Source: Oscillospiraceae bacterium
GTDB lineage: Bacteria; Bacillota; Clostridia; Oscillospirales; Oscillospiraceae
Assembly (NCBI GenBank): GCA_017416325.1
Contig: JAFQCV010000006.1
Span: 1-64,000, forward strand
Length of the DNA stretch: 64,000 nt
Direction: 5' to 3'
The position numbers and the translations under genes were made by a program. This document shows positions 6,728-14,737 of the stretch, piece after piece (positions within the stretch are counted from its first letter, which is position 1; each line of letters begins with the position of its first letter). The notes below the pieces were generated by a model that saw only the letters and a list, made by a program, of their open reading frames with translations, was not told where the DNA came from and did no database searches.

Positions 6728-8641
6728 TTAACGTTTCTTTTTGCCCGGTGTATTTGCTGTGGCTTTCTTCTGGGAGGTGCGGACGGCCGGTTTCCTGCCT
6801 AGCGGCTTTTTTGCCGGCAGCTTGGGTGGCGGCGTGGATTTTCCGGTTCTGGGCGGTATCGCCCGGATCAGACACTTTGGGCCGGAACCGATCAGGTCTT
6901 CCCGGTGCGCCTTTAAAAGCGCTTCCTTGACCAAATAATAGTTCTTCGGATTACGGTACTGGATCAGCGCCCGCTGCATAGCCTTTTCGTGGGGATCTGT
7001 GGGCACATATACCTTATCCATGGTTCTGGGATCAAGTCCCGTGTAGTACATTACCGTGGAAAGGGTTGAGGGGGTGGGATAAAAATCCTGTACCTGTTCC
7101 GGGTTGTATCCCATTTCCCGAATGTATTCTGCCAGCTCAACGGCTTCTTTCAGGGAGGAACCGGGGTGACTGGACATGAGATAGGGAACCAGATACTGAT
7201 TCATCCCATATTGCCTGTTGAGTGCGAAATACTTGTCCACAAACTTATTATAAACAGCGTTTCTGGGCTTTCCCATTCTGTCCAGAACCGTGTCGGACAC
7301 ATGCTCCGGAGCGACTTTCAGCTGACCGGAGATGTGATACTGCACCAATTCTTTAAAAAAGGTATCTTTCTTATCCGATAACAGATAGTCAAAACGAATA
7401 CCGCTGCGGACGAATACTTTCTTGACACCGGGAATCTTTCGCAGCTTCCGCAGAAGTGCCACATAATCGCTGTGGTCAGCTTTCATATTCTTGCAGGGGG
7501 TGGGGTACAGGCACTGCCGACCGCCGCAAGCGCCTTTTGTCAGCTGCTTTTCGCAGGCCGGGTGGCGAAAGTTGGCGGTTGGGCCCCCAACATCGTGGAT
7601 GTAGCCCTTAAAGTCTTTATCTTTTACAATCTGTTCCGCTTCCCGGAGAATGGACTCGTGAGACCGGGTCTGGATGATCCGCCCTTGATGGAAAGTCAGC
7701 GCGCAGAAGGAACAGGCGCCAAAGCAGCCGCGGTTGGAGACCAAGCTGAATTTTACTTCCTCAATGGCAGGAACGCCGCCTTTTTTTGCATAGCTGGGAT
7801 GCCAGGTGCGCATATAGGGTAATTCATATACCTCGTCCATTTCCTGCGTGGTCAGTGGCTTTTGGGGCGGATTCTGCACGATAAATTCTTTGCCGTAAGG
7901 TTCTGCCAGCCGCTTGGCGGTGAAAGGATCGCAGTTGGCGTATTGAACCTTGAAGGATTCGGCATATTTGCGTTTGTTGGACTTGATCTCGTCGAAGCTA
8001 GGCAGCACGATTGTGGGCAGGCTCTCGTCAAGCTGAGAAGTCTTGAAAACAGTGCCGTCAATGTAGGTGATATCCTTGGCATCCATGCCGGCGTTTAAGG
8101 CATCTGCCAGTTCCACAATGCTTTTTTCACCCATGCCGTACATCAAAATGTCTGCCTGAGAGTCCAAAAGAATGGAGCGCTTCATGCTTTCGCTCCAATA
8201 GTCATAATGTCCCAAACGTCGCAAAGATGATTCAATACCGCCAATAAGGATCGGCACATCCTTGTAGGTCTGGCGAATCAGGTTGCAGTATACAACGGTG
8301 GCGTAATCCGGCCGTTTTCCCATCTCACCGCCGGGGGTAAAGGCGTCAGTTTTGCGCTTGTGTTTGGTGACAGAATAGTGATTGACCATGGAATCCATAT
8401 TACCGCCGGAAACCAGAAATCCCAACCGGGGTTTTCCGTAGACAGTAATGGATCTGGGATCTTTCCAGTTGGGCTGGGAGATGATACCCACACTATAGCC
8501 GTGGCTTTCCAGAATACGGCTGATGATGGCATGCCCGAAAGAATGGTGATCCACATAAGCGTCACCAATTACATACACAAAGTCGCACTGGGTCCAGCCG
8601 CGATCCAGCATATCCTGTTTGCAGATAGGAAGAAAGGGCAT
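6728..8641 (-). CDS. YgiQ-family radical SAM protein
   Basis: The 637-residue protein has the family N-terminus ([20 protein letters not shown]). It is followed by a B12-binding-like region and a radical SAM core whose cluster motif reads [12 protein letters not shown] (C-x3-C-x2-C). The C-terminus ends in a Lys/Pro-rich basic tail of about 45 residues, which is typical of this family. The substrate is unknown. YgiQ homologues are widespread but poorly characterised. The start at 8641 follows GGAGGTTCCTT. Longer upstream frames have no ribosome site. Confidence 0.9.
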   Translation of the reverse strand: MPFLPICKQDMLDRGWTQCDFVYVIGDAYVDHHSFGHAIISRILESHGYSVGIISQPNWKDPRSITVYGKPRLGFLVSGGNMDSMVNHYSVTKHKRKTDAFTPGGEMGKRPDYATVVYCNLIRQTYKDVPILIGGIESSLRRLGHYDYWSESMKRSILLDSQADILMYGMGEKSIVELADALNAGMDAKDITYIDGTVFKTSQLDESLPTIVLPSFDEIKSNKRKYAESFKVQYANCDPFTAKRLAEPYGKEFIVQNPPQKPLTTQEMDEVYELPYMRTWHPSYAKKGGVPAIEEVKFSLVSNRGCFGACSFCALTFHQGRIIQTRSHESILREAEQIVKDKDFKGYIHDVGGPTANFRHPACEKQLTKGACGGRQCLYPTPCKNMKADHSDYVALLRKLRKIPGVKKVFVRSGIRFDYLLSDKKDTFFKELVQYHISGQLKVAPEHVSDTVLDRMGKPRNAVYNKFVDKYFALNRQYGMNQYLVPYLMSSHPGSSLKEAVELAEYIREMGYNPEQVQDFYPTPSTLSTVMYYTGLDPRTMDKVYVPTDPHEKAMQRALIQYRNPKNYYLVKEALLKAHREDLIGSGPKCLIRAIPPRTGKSTPPPKLPAKKPLGRKPAVRTSQKKATANTPGKKKR

Positions 8642-8747
8642 AAGGAACCTCCATAAACTTATTTTTTTCAGTATAACATGATTTGTCCCGAAAGGGAAGC
8701 GGATACTTGACATTTGTGCTAGAATAAATTTGAAAGGAAGTGTAGCT

Positions 8748-8942
8748 ATGGCTGTTCGTCTGAATGAGGATAAAGAAATGGTCGCCTCTATTAAAGAAGG
8801 CTTGAAGCGAACCGGTGGGTACTGCCCCTGCCGTCTCCAACGGACCGAGGAAAACAAGTGCATCTGTAAAGAATTCCGGGAGCAGATCGCAGATCCGAAC
8901 TTTAAGGGATACTGCCATTGCATGCTTTATTACAAGGATTAA
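8748..8942 (+). CDS. Small ferredoxin-thioredoxin-reductase-like Fe-S protein
   Basis: The 64-residue protein contains three Cys-x-Cys pairs (CPC, CIC, CHC). These match the catalytic beta subunit of ferredoxin-thioredoxin reductase, where four cysteines bind a [4Fe-4S] cluster and two form the redox disulfide. The spacing is CPC-x9-CIC-x15-CHC, against CPC-x16-CPC-x8-CHC in plant FTR, with the same total span. It probably supplies thioredoxin-like proteins with electrons from ferredoxin in this anaerobe, which is inference. The start at 8748 follows GAAAGGAAG. It is a single-gene unit divergent from ygiQ. Confidence 0.8.
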   Translation: MAVRLNEDKEMVASIKEGLKRTGGYCPCRLQRTEENKCICKEFREQIADPNFKGYCHCMLYYKD

Positions 8943-8969
8943 AAATTTGTATTTTCTTGAAAAAAGGTG

Positions 8970-8998
8970 TTGACAAAGCCAAGGCGGTGTGTTAATAT
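8970..8998 (+). promoter_or_regulatory. tRNA-Leu promoter
   Basis: TTGACA (8970-8975), a 17-nt spacer and TAATAT (8993-8998) form a strong sigma-A promoter about 38 nt before the tRNA. Confidence 0.85.
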
Positions 8999-9036
8999 AC
9001 TCAAGCGGTTGGGGCAACCCGATCCAAACAAAATAT

Positions 9037-9124
9037 GGGCGAGTGGTGGAATTGGTAGACTCGCTAGATTCAGGTTCTAGTGTTCACTGCGGACGTGCGG
9101 GTTCAAGTCCCGCCTCGCCCACCA
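9037..9124 (+). tRNA. tRNA-Leu (anticodon CAG)
   Basis: This 88-nt class II tRNA has acceptor stem GGGCGAG/CTCGCCC, a long variable arm and an encoded CCA. The anticodon stem CTAGA/TCTAG carries loop TTCAGGT, giving anticodon CAG, which reads CUG codons. It has its own promoter and terminator. Confidence 0.95.
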
Positions 9125-9127
9125 AAA

Positions 9128-9160
9128 ATAAAAGGACATCCTTTGGATGTCCTCTTATTT
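9128..9160 (+). terminator. tRNA-Leu terminator
   Basis: AAGGACATCC and GGATGTCCTCTT pair around a short loop and are followed by ATTTTTT. Confidence 0.85.
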
Positions 9161-9240
9161 TTTGGCGCAGTCCGTAAGACTGTGAACGGAAATGAAAAAT
9201 GATTGTATAAAAAGAAAGCAAGAACTCCCGGGCGATGCTA

Positions 9241-9278
9241 AAATAATAACAGAGGACATCCGGCTGGATGTCCTCTGT
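9241..9278 (-). terminator. yjbQ terminator
   Basis: CAGAGGACATCC and GGATGTCCTCTG form a 12-bp stem (9250-9277), followed on the minus strand by TTATTATTT. The stem core is the same as in the tRNA-Leu terminator 110 bp away. Confidence 0.85.
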
Positions 9279-9294
9279 TTTATGTGTTAGAAAA

Positions 9295-9915
9295 TTATCT
9301 CTTCTTCCACTCGTCGTACTGCTCCAGATAAGCCTTCTCTTCAGCGGGGAACTTACGCAGAGTGTTGACGACTTCACCGTTATTGTACTTACGGCTGCCC
9401 ACGTCCTCGGTGGTACCCATGATGGTGATGTTGGCCTGACGGCGACGTGCGCGAACATGGTCCCAGTCGATGAAGTAGATGTGAGCGAATTCGCCGCCAT
9501 CCAGCTTACCGTCCTTAATGGTCATGGTCTCGCTGCGGCCGAAGAAGCAGGAACGCAGGTGGCCGTCGGTATTCATGGAGGTGAAGTTGCCGGGCTCATC
9601 CACATAGCGGCCGAACTGTGCATGGACAGGGCCGGGATGGCGGTAGTCACCCTCATTGACATAGTCGGGGATCAGGCCGCGCATGATGTCCAGCAGATCG
9701 TGCTGCAGGTACTCCAGGTCGAAGGTATCGAAGTCGTGAGAGCACTCCTGGATCATAACGGAGCAGGTGGTATGGTGAGAAACGATGCTCACAGTGCCGT
9801 TGACGATGCCGGACTCGGCAACGATCTTCATGACGTCGGTGGAGATGTCATGGAAGGTGGGAACCCAGCCGCGGGACTGCAGCTCAATTTCTTTCTGAAC
9901 AACTTTAAATTCCAT
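9295..9915 (-). CDS. yjbQ: YjbQ/UPF0047 family protein
   Basis: The 206-residue protein belongs to the UPF0047 (YjbQ) family. Conserved histidines are seen in SHHTTCSVMIQE and in the NEGDYRHPGPVHAQFGR region. Some members show weak thiamine-phosphate synthase activity in vitro, but the true role is unknown. It lies 29 bp downstream of the TIM-like gene and is probably co-transcribed with it. This links it to sugar-phosphate metabolism here. At 206 residues it is longer than typical members (about 140), with an insertion in the middle and a C-terminal extension. Confidence 0.85.
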   Translation of the reverse strand: MEFKVVQKEIELQSRGWVPTFHDISTDVMKIVAESGIVNGTVSIVSHHTTCSVMIQECSHDFDTFDLEYLQHDLLDIMRGLIPDYVNEGDYRHPGPVHAQFGRYVDEPGNFTSMNTDGHLRSCFFGRSETMTIKDGKLDGGEFAHIYFIDWDHVRARRRQANITIMGTTEDVGSRKYNNGEVVNTLRKFPAEEKAYLEQYDEWKKR

Positions 9916-9944
9916 TGTGTGTTTCCTCCAATATGTAATATTTA

Positions 9945-10643
9945 TTATTGATGACGCTCATCCCAGGCTTTGCGGACAGCGGCAATCATTTCATCCACCA
10001 TGGCGGCGCGGTCAGCGGCCTTGGCAACACCGGAAGAGGAGCCAGTGGCATCCGCGCCGGCGATAATGGTATTGTAAACATCCTGACCGTTGGAAATACC
10101 GGCAGCAGTCAGAACGAGGATATTTTCATCCACAGACTTAACAGACTGCATAGCGGCTTCTACATACTCGGGGCCAACGCTGACACCGGTGCCAATGAGC
10201 TCAGAGGGCTCGGCAACGATGATGTCGGGATGCAGGCCGGCGATCTTGCTGGCATCGGCCATAGAGTCAGCGCAGACGATGGAGTACAGGCCAACTTCTG
10301 CTGCCCGTTTGATGGTTTCTTCCAGAACATCAAAGGTCAGGGGCTTTTCCACATGGTTCAGCATAACGCCTTCAGCACCGGCGGCGACCAGAGATTCGGG
10401 AAGAATGTCTGCAAGACCGCGGCCAACGGGAATGGGGTCCATGTGGGGGGCGAATACATGAATGTGCTTGGTAGCATCTGCAACACGGCGGATGTCTACA
10501 ACAGGGCAGGTGAAAATGATGTCCACACCGTACTTCTCGGAAGCCTTGTCGGCAGCCAGAGCCAGGTCGAGGATATCATCTCCGTAAAGGTAGGATTTCG
10601 GACCGATCTCAAAGAAGGGAGCAGAAATCTGACGCTTTGCCAT
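9945..10643 (-). CDS. Archaeal-type triosephosphate isomerase homologue
   Basis: The 232-residue TIM-barrel protein is close in length and motifs to the short archaeal-type triosephosphate isomerases. It has a catalytic-glutamate-type strand IIVAEPSELIGTG and a C-terminal phosphate-binding segment AGADATGSSSGVAKA. A LNHVEKPLT segment holds the histidine. As the genome's main glycolytic TIM is probably elsewhere, this copy may isomerise another sugar phosphate, such as a tetrulose phosphate. That is inference from its neighbours yjbQ, a SIS isomerase and rpe. It has a strong promoter facing away from the SIS gene. Confidence 0.85.
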   Translation of the reverse strand: MAKRQISAPFFEIGPKSYLYGDDILDLALAADKASEKYGVDIIFTCPVVDIRRVADATKHIHVFAPHMDPIPVGRGLADILPESLVAAGAEGVMLNHVEKPLTFDVLEETIKRAAEVGLYSIVCADSMADASKIAGLHPDIIVAEPSELIGTGVSVGPEYVEAAMQSVKSVDENILVLTAAGISNGQDVYNTIIAGADATGSSSGVAKAADRAAMVDEMIAAVRKAWDERHQ

Positions 10644-10677
10644 AGAGGTACCTTCTTTCTTATAGTAATTCAGCTAT

Positions 10678-10706
10678 ATTATATCGGAAGCCACACCTTT
10701 CGTCAA
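10678..10706 (-). promoter_or_regulatory. Promoter of the TIM-like/yjbQ operon
   Basis: On the minus strand TTGACG (10701-10706), a 17-nt spacer and TATAAT (10678-10683). Confidence 0.85.
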
Positions 10707-10780
10707 CAGAATTTTCCATTCTCGTGGAAACTAAATTTATTGCTAAAAAAGAAAAGCGAAAAAATTGTCTATTTTGTGGG

Positions 10781-10809
10781 TTGAAAAATATAGGAAAAAC
10801 TGGTATCTT
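10781..10809 (+). promoter_or_regulatory. Promoter of the SIS/rpe operon
   Basis: TTGAAA (10781-10786), a 17-nt spacer and TATCTT (10804-10809). It is divergent from the TIM-like operon promoter. Confidence 0.7.
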
Positions 10810-10865
10810 CTATGTAGAAACCAAAATGCGATGAATTAAGGTAAAATTATTTCAGGAGGATCAAT

Positions 10866-11471
10866 ATGGTTACAAACGAAGCTCTGGCAGCAGCAAAGGC
10901 TGCTTATGACATTGAAGCATCTTGCATTACAGAAATGAAAGCCTATTTTGACGATGCGGCTTTCGCAAAGGCGGTAGAGCTCCTTTCTGCAGCACCCCGC
11001 ATCGGTACTTGCGGCTGCGGTCACTCCGGCATTGTCTGCCAGCATATGGCGCACCTGATGTGCTGCATCGAGCGTCCTGCCCGGTTTATCAGCCCTGCTG
11101 AGGCTGTTCACGGCGCTACCGGTTTTTTGCAGGCTGGGGATGTGATGATTTTTGCTTCCCGCGGCGGCAAGACCAAAGAGCTGTTGCCTATCGTAGATAT
11201 CTGCAAGGCAAAGGGCGTATCCATCATCACGGTTACTGAGAATATGGAGTCTCCTTTGGCGCAGGCTGCCGATGTTGTGCTAAAGCAGTATGTGAACCGG
11301 GAAACTGATAAGTGGAATGCGCAGGGCACCACCAGCACCACTGCGCTGTGCATGATCTTCCATGCGCTGCAGGCTGCTGTCATTGAGCAGACCGGCTACC
11401 AGGCGGAGCAGTTTGCCCTGATCCATCCGGGCGGAGCTGTAGGCGAGCGGCTGAACCATAAGGCGCTGTAA
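10866..11471 (+). CDS. SIS-domain sugar phosphate isomerase (KpsF/GutQ-like, no CBS)
   Basis: The 201-residue protein is a single sugar isomerase (SIS) domain. It has the phosphate-binding motif GTCGCGHSGIVCQHMAH, a PAEAVHG motif, ASRGGKTKELL, and the C-terminal IHPGGAVGERL typical of the KpsF/GutQ arabinose-5-phosphate isomerase branch. It lacks the CBS pair of those enzymes. A 3-hexulose-6-phosphate isomerase or related aldose-ketose isomerase role is possible. It sits 23 bp before rpe in a likely two-gene operon, so it probably feeds or uses pentose phosphates. Confidence 0.85.
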   Translation: MVTNEALAAAKAAYDIEASCITEMKAYFDDAAFAKAVELLSAAPRIGTCGCGHSGIVCQHMAHLMCCIERPARFISPAEAVHGATGFLQAGDVMIFASRGGKTKELLPIVDICKAKGVSIITVTENMESPLAQAADVVLKQYVNRETDKWNAQGTTSTTALCMIFHALQAAVIEQTGYQAEQFALIHPGGAVGERLNHKAL

Positions 11472-11494
11472 TCGAAAGACTGGAGGAAACAAAT

Positions 11495-12145
11495 ATGGCG
11501 ATTTTATCTCCTTCTATTTTGTCTTGTGACTATATGAACATGCAGCGGGACTTTGCTGATTGCAAGGAAGCCGGCTGTAAGTGGCTCCATGTGGATATTA
11601 TGGACGGTCACTTCGTTCCCAATCTTTCCTTTGGCTATTCTCTGGTGCAGGCTATGCGCCCGGTGACAGATCTGGTGCTGGATGTGCATCTGATGATCGA
11701 CACGCCCATCAAGTATGCCGAGAATTTCTGCAAGGCTGGCGCGGATTATCTGACCATCCATGTGGAAGCGGATACGCCTGAGAATATCAAGAAAACTCTG
11801 GAATTGATTCGCTCTTTGGGCGTAAAGCCCGGCATCGTGGTAAAGCCCAAGACCCCCGCTGAAGCCATCGCGGAGTATCTTCCTATGGTGGATCTGGTGC
11901 TGGTCATGACAGTGGAGCCCGGTTTTGGCGGTCAGAAGTTCATGGCGGATATGATGCCGAAGCTGAAGCAGCTGCGCGCTATGCTGGATGAAGTGAACCC
12001 CGGCTGCCACCTGGAGGTGGACGGCGGCGTTGACCTGGTGACCGGTGAGGTTTGCAAGGAGAACGGTGCGGATGTTCTGGTTGCCGGTTCTGCTTATTTT
12101 AAGACTGTGGACCGTGCCGCATTTGTCAAAACCATCGAGGCGTAA
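11495..12145 (+). CDS. rpe: Ribulose-phosphate 3-epimerase
   Basis: Rpe interconverts ribulose 5-phosphate and xylulose 5-phosphate. The 216-residue TIM barrel shows the family strands SPSILSCDY, HVDIMDGHFVPN, DVHLMI, MTVEPGFGGQKF and EVDGGV. These include the metal-binding His/Asp residues and the second catalytic Asp. It may be a second copy specific to this sugar operon, since it lies with a SIS isomerase and not beside the ribosome-linked rpe-thiN locus usual in Firmicutes. That second point is inference, because the rest of the genome is not visible. Confidence 0.93.
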   Translation: MAILSPSILSCDYMNMQRDFADCKEAGCKWLHVDIMDGHFVPNLSFGYSLVQAMRPVTDLVLDVHLMIDTPIKYAENFCKAGADYLTIHVEADTPENIKKTLELIRSLGVKPGIVVKPKTPAEAIAEYLPMVDLVLVMTVEPGFGGQKFMADMMPKLKQLRAMLDEVNPGCHLEVDGGVDLVTGEVCKENGADVLVAGSAYFKTVDRAAFVKTIEA

Positions 12146-12158
12146 GTTATAATTTTTA

Positions 12159-12186
12159 GCACCCGACAACCGTTGGGTGCTTTTTT
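12159..12186 (+). terminator. rpe terminator
   Basis: GCACCCGAC..GTTGGGTGC pairs and is followed by TTTTTT. Confidence 0.85.
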
Positions 12187-12207
12187 AACGGATTTATATA
12201 AATTGCA

Positions 12208-12236
12208 TTGACTTTTGGGGATGAAGATGTTATATT
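12208..12236 (+). promoter_or_regulatory. deoR promoter
   Basis: TTGACT (12208-12213), a 17-nt spacer and TATATT (12231-12236). GATGTTAT repeats overlap and follow the -10 box. Confidence 0.8.
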
Positions 12237-12265
12237 GATGTTATGTTAAAGGAAAAATAACATCA
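12226..12265 (+). promoter_or_regulatory. Operator of the DeoR regulator (autoregulation)
   Basis: Two direct GATGTTAT copies (12226-12233, 12237-12244) are followed by an inverted copy. TGATGTTAT (12236-12244) and ATAACATCA (12257-12265) form a perfect 9-bp dyad across 12 nt. The sites cover the -10 region and transcription start, as expected for a repressor. The same TGTTAT half-site recurs at the next promoter (13101-13131). Confidence 0.7.
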
Positions 12266-12276
12266 GGAGAACGGAT

Positions 12277-13026
12277 ATGAACAGTATACGGCAGGATCAG
12301 ACAAGAGAATATATAGAAGAAAAGCATGTTGTTACGATCCGGGAGCTGCAGGCGCTGCACCCTGAGGTGTCCTTGATGACGATCCATCGGGATTTGGATG
12401 TGTTGGAGCAAATGGGTGTGATCGTGAAGGTTCGCGGGGGAGCCCGTTCTGTGCGCCACACCGGTGATCCGGGGTATGAAGAGCGACTTCGTGAGAACAA
12501 TGCCGCCAAAGCTGCCATTGCGGACAAAGCGCTGTCCCTGATCCCTTCTCACAGCACTGTTTTTCTGGATGCCAGTACGACTACTTTGATGCTGGCGAGG
12601 AAACTTCCGGATATGGATGTGAATGTTTTTACCAATGCGCCCAATATCGCACTGGAGTTGTGCCGCTTATTAAATCCCAGTATCACCCTGTGCTGCGGTA
12701 CGATTAACCGAAAAAATATGGCGATTTCCGGGCAAATTACCCTGGATATGTTAGAAAATATTAATATTGACCTGGCATTTATTGGTGTATCCGGATGCAG
12801 TGTAGAGGCAGGGTTCACCTGCGGAACAGAGCGGGATATGCTGGTAAAAAGAAAGATCATTCAAAAGGCGCGTACCAGCGTCATTCTGTGCGACCGCGCA
12901 AAATTCACTCGATTGATGCCCTATACCTTTGCCCGTTTTTCGGATGTAGACTATGTGATTTCTGACGGCGCTGTTCCGGAGGGTATCAGATCGGCGTTGG
13001 AGCAGAGCGGAGTAAAGCTATTATAA
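12277..13026 (+). CDS. DeoR-family transcriptional regulator
   Basis: The 249-residue protein has an N-terminal DeoR winged helix (about residues 1-55, with SLMTIHRDLDVLEQMG). It continues with the DeoRC sugar-phosphate-sensing domain, marked by FLDASTTTLMLA, NAPNIALELC, IGVSGCSVEAGFT and VILCDRAKF. DeoR proteins usually repress until a phosphorylated sugar binds. The repeats at its own promoter and at the downstream dehydrogenase operon suggest it controls both. An effector from the neighbouring sugar-phosphate genes is plausible but not shown. Confidence 0.92.
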   Translation: MNSIRQDQTREYIEEKHVVTIRELQALHPEVSLMTIHRDLDVLEQMGVIVKVRGGARSVRHTGDPGYEERLRENNAAKAAIADKALSLIPSHSTVFLDASTTTLMLARKLPDMDVNVFTNAPNIALELCRLLNPSITLCCGTINRKNMAISGQITLDMLENINIDLAFIGVSGCSVEAGFTCGTERDMLVKRKIIQKARTSVILCDRAKFTRLMPYTFARFSDVDYVISDGAVPEGIRSALEQSGVKLL

Positions 13027-13090
13027 ACCCGTAGGCAGGGGAGTGGAAAGACTCGGAATCCATTTTTTGGAGAATCCAGGGTTTTACCTA

Positions 13091-13131
13091 TTGACGAATT
13101 TGTTATAAAATGTTATAAATAACACATAACA
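13091..13131 (+). promoter_or_regulatory. Promoter and palindromic operator of the dehydrogenase operon
   Basis: TTGACG (13091-13096), a 17-nt spacer and TATAAA (13114-13119). Overlapping it are four half-sites, TGTTAT at 13101 and 13111 and ATAACA at 13119 and 13126, which together form an inverted array. They match the deoR operator, so the DeoR protein probably represses this operon. Confidence 0.75.
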
Positions 13132-13156
13132 AGATTATTTAAGGAGGAACGAAATC

Positions 13157-14734
13157 ATGGCAACCGCAGTAATTATGCCCAAAGCGGGCATTACCGTGGA
13201 AAGCTGCATCATCGGTGAGTGGCAGAAGCAAGTTGGCGATCAGGTAAAGATCGGCGACATTCTGTTTACATATGAAACCGATAAGGCCAGCTTTGAATGT
13301 GAATCTACAGCCGAAGGCGAACTTCTGGAGATTTTCTATGGCGAGGGTGATGAGGTCCCTTGCCTGGTTAATGTCTGCGCCATCGGCACCAAGGGCGAGG
13401 ATTGCTCTGCTCTGAAAGGCGGCTCCGCTGCCGACGCACCTGCAGCTCCTGCGGAAGCTGCTGCCCCCGCTGCTGCCGCTGCTCCTGCAGCTGCTCCCTG
13501 CAACACCAAGGCTAAGGCTGTTATTATGCCTAAGGCCGGCATCACTGTGGAAAGCTGCATCATTGGCGAGTGGCTGAAGCAGGTTGGCGACCAGGTTAAA
13601 GAGGGCGATATTCTCTTTACCTATGAAACTGACAAGGCTTCCTTTGAATGTGAGTCCACTGCCGAAGGCGAGCTGCTGGCAATCTTCTTTGAGGAAGGCG
13701 ATGAAGTTCCCTGCCTGGAGAATGTTTGCGCTGTCGGTCCTCATGGCGAACCCACCGACTGCCTGAAGCCCGGCGCTGAGCCAGCTCCTGTAGAAGCTGC
13801 TTCCGTTGCCGCGGCTGAATCTGCTCCCGCTGCGGCTGAGGCTGCTCCTGTAGCTCTGTCCGGTGCTGCTGCTCCTGTTTCTCCCAGAGCTGCCAAGCTG
13901 GCACAGCGCGCTGGTGTGGATGCTTCTCTGGCTACCGGCACCGGTCCCAACGGCCGTATCATCGAGCGCGATGTTCGGGAACTGATGGCCAATCCTTCTG
14001 CACGCAAGACAGCAGCAGCCACGCCTGTGGCTACCGAGGAAGAGTACAAGGATGTCAAATTCAGCGGTATTCGTCGTGCTATTTCCAAGTCCATGCATCA
14101 GAGCCTGTCCACCATGGCGCAGCTGACCCACAACGTTTCTTTCGATGCCACCGGTATTCTGGCTTACCGCAAGATGCTCAAGGCAATGGGCGGCGACTAT
14201 GCAGGCATCACCATTGGCGACATTCTGCTGTTCGCAGTGTCCCGCACGCTGCTGAACTACCCCGACCTGAATGCCAACATGCTGGATGACAGCTCCATCC
14301 GTCAGTTCACCCATGTGAATCTGGGCGTTGCTGTTGACACTCCCAGAGGCCTGATGGTTCCCACGATCTTCCATGCTGACCAGATGAGTCTGCTGGAGAT
14401 CTCTCAGGCTGTCAAGTCTTTGGCTGCTGAGTGCCGTGATGGCGGCATCAACCCCGATAAGCTTTCCGGCGGCAGCTTCACTGTGTCCAATCTGGGCAAC
14501 ATGGGTATCGAGTCCTTTACCCCCGTTATCAATCCTCCCCAGACTGGTATTCTGGGCGTCTGCTGCTCTGTGGACCGTGTTCGCAAGGCTGCTGACGGCT
14601 CTATCGAGCTGTATCCTGCAATGGGTCTGAGCCTGACCTATGACCACCGCGCTGTTGACGGCACACCCGCTTCCAAGTTCCTGCAGGAGTTGTGCAAGAA
14701 CCTGGAAAACTTTACTGCACTGCTGGCGAAATAA
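13157..14734 (+). CDS. 2-oxo acid dehydrogenase E2 (dihydrolipoamide acyltransferase), two lipoyl domains
   Basis: E2 is the core that transfers acyl groups from lipoate to CoA. The 525-residue protein has two very similar lipoyl domains with lipoyl-lysines at about Lys43 and Lys160 (ETDKASFE in both). They are joined by Ala/Pro linkers. A peripheral-subunit-binding domain (SPRAAKLAQRAG..GPNGRIIERDV) comes next, then a catalytic domain ending in TYDHRAVDG with the active-site His497. It is the first gene of an E2-E3-E1 operon. Pyruvate is the likeliest substrate, but acetoin or a branched-chain oxo acid cannot be excluded. Confidence 0.93.
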   Translation: MATAVIMPKAGITVESCIIGEWQKQVGDQVKIGDILFTYETDKASFECESTAEGELLEIFYGEGDEVPCLVNVCAIGTKGEDCSALKGGSAADAPAAPAEAAAPAAAAAPAAAPCNTKAKAVIMPKAGITVESCIIGEWLKQVGDQVKEGDILFTYETDKASFECESTAEGELLAIFFEEGDEVPCLENVCAVGPHGEPTDCLKPGAEPAPVEAASVAAAESAPAAAEAAPVALSGAAAPVSPRAAKLAQRAGVDASLATGTGPNGRIIERDVRELMANPSARKTAAATPVATEEEYKDVKFSGIRRAISKSMHQSLSTMAQLTHNVSFDATGILAYRKMLKAMGGDYAGITIGDILLFAVSRTLLNYPDLNANMLDDSSIRQFTHVNLGVAVDTPRGLMVPTIFHADQMSLLEISQAVKSLAAECRDGGINPDKLSGGSFTVSNLGNMGIESFTPVINPPQTGILGVCCSVDRVRKAADGSIELYPAMGLSLTYDHRAVDGTPASKFLQELCKNLENFTALLAK

Positions 14735-14737
14735 AGT

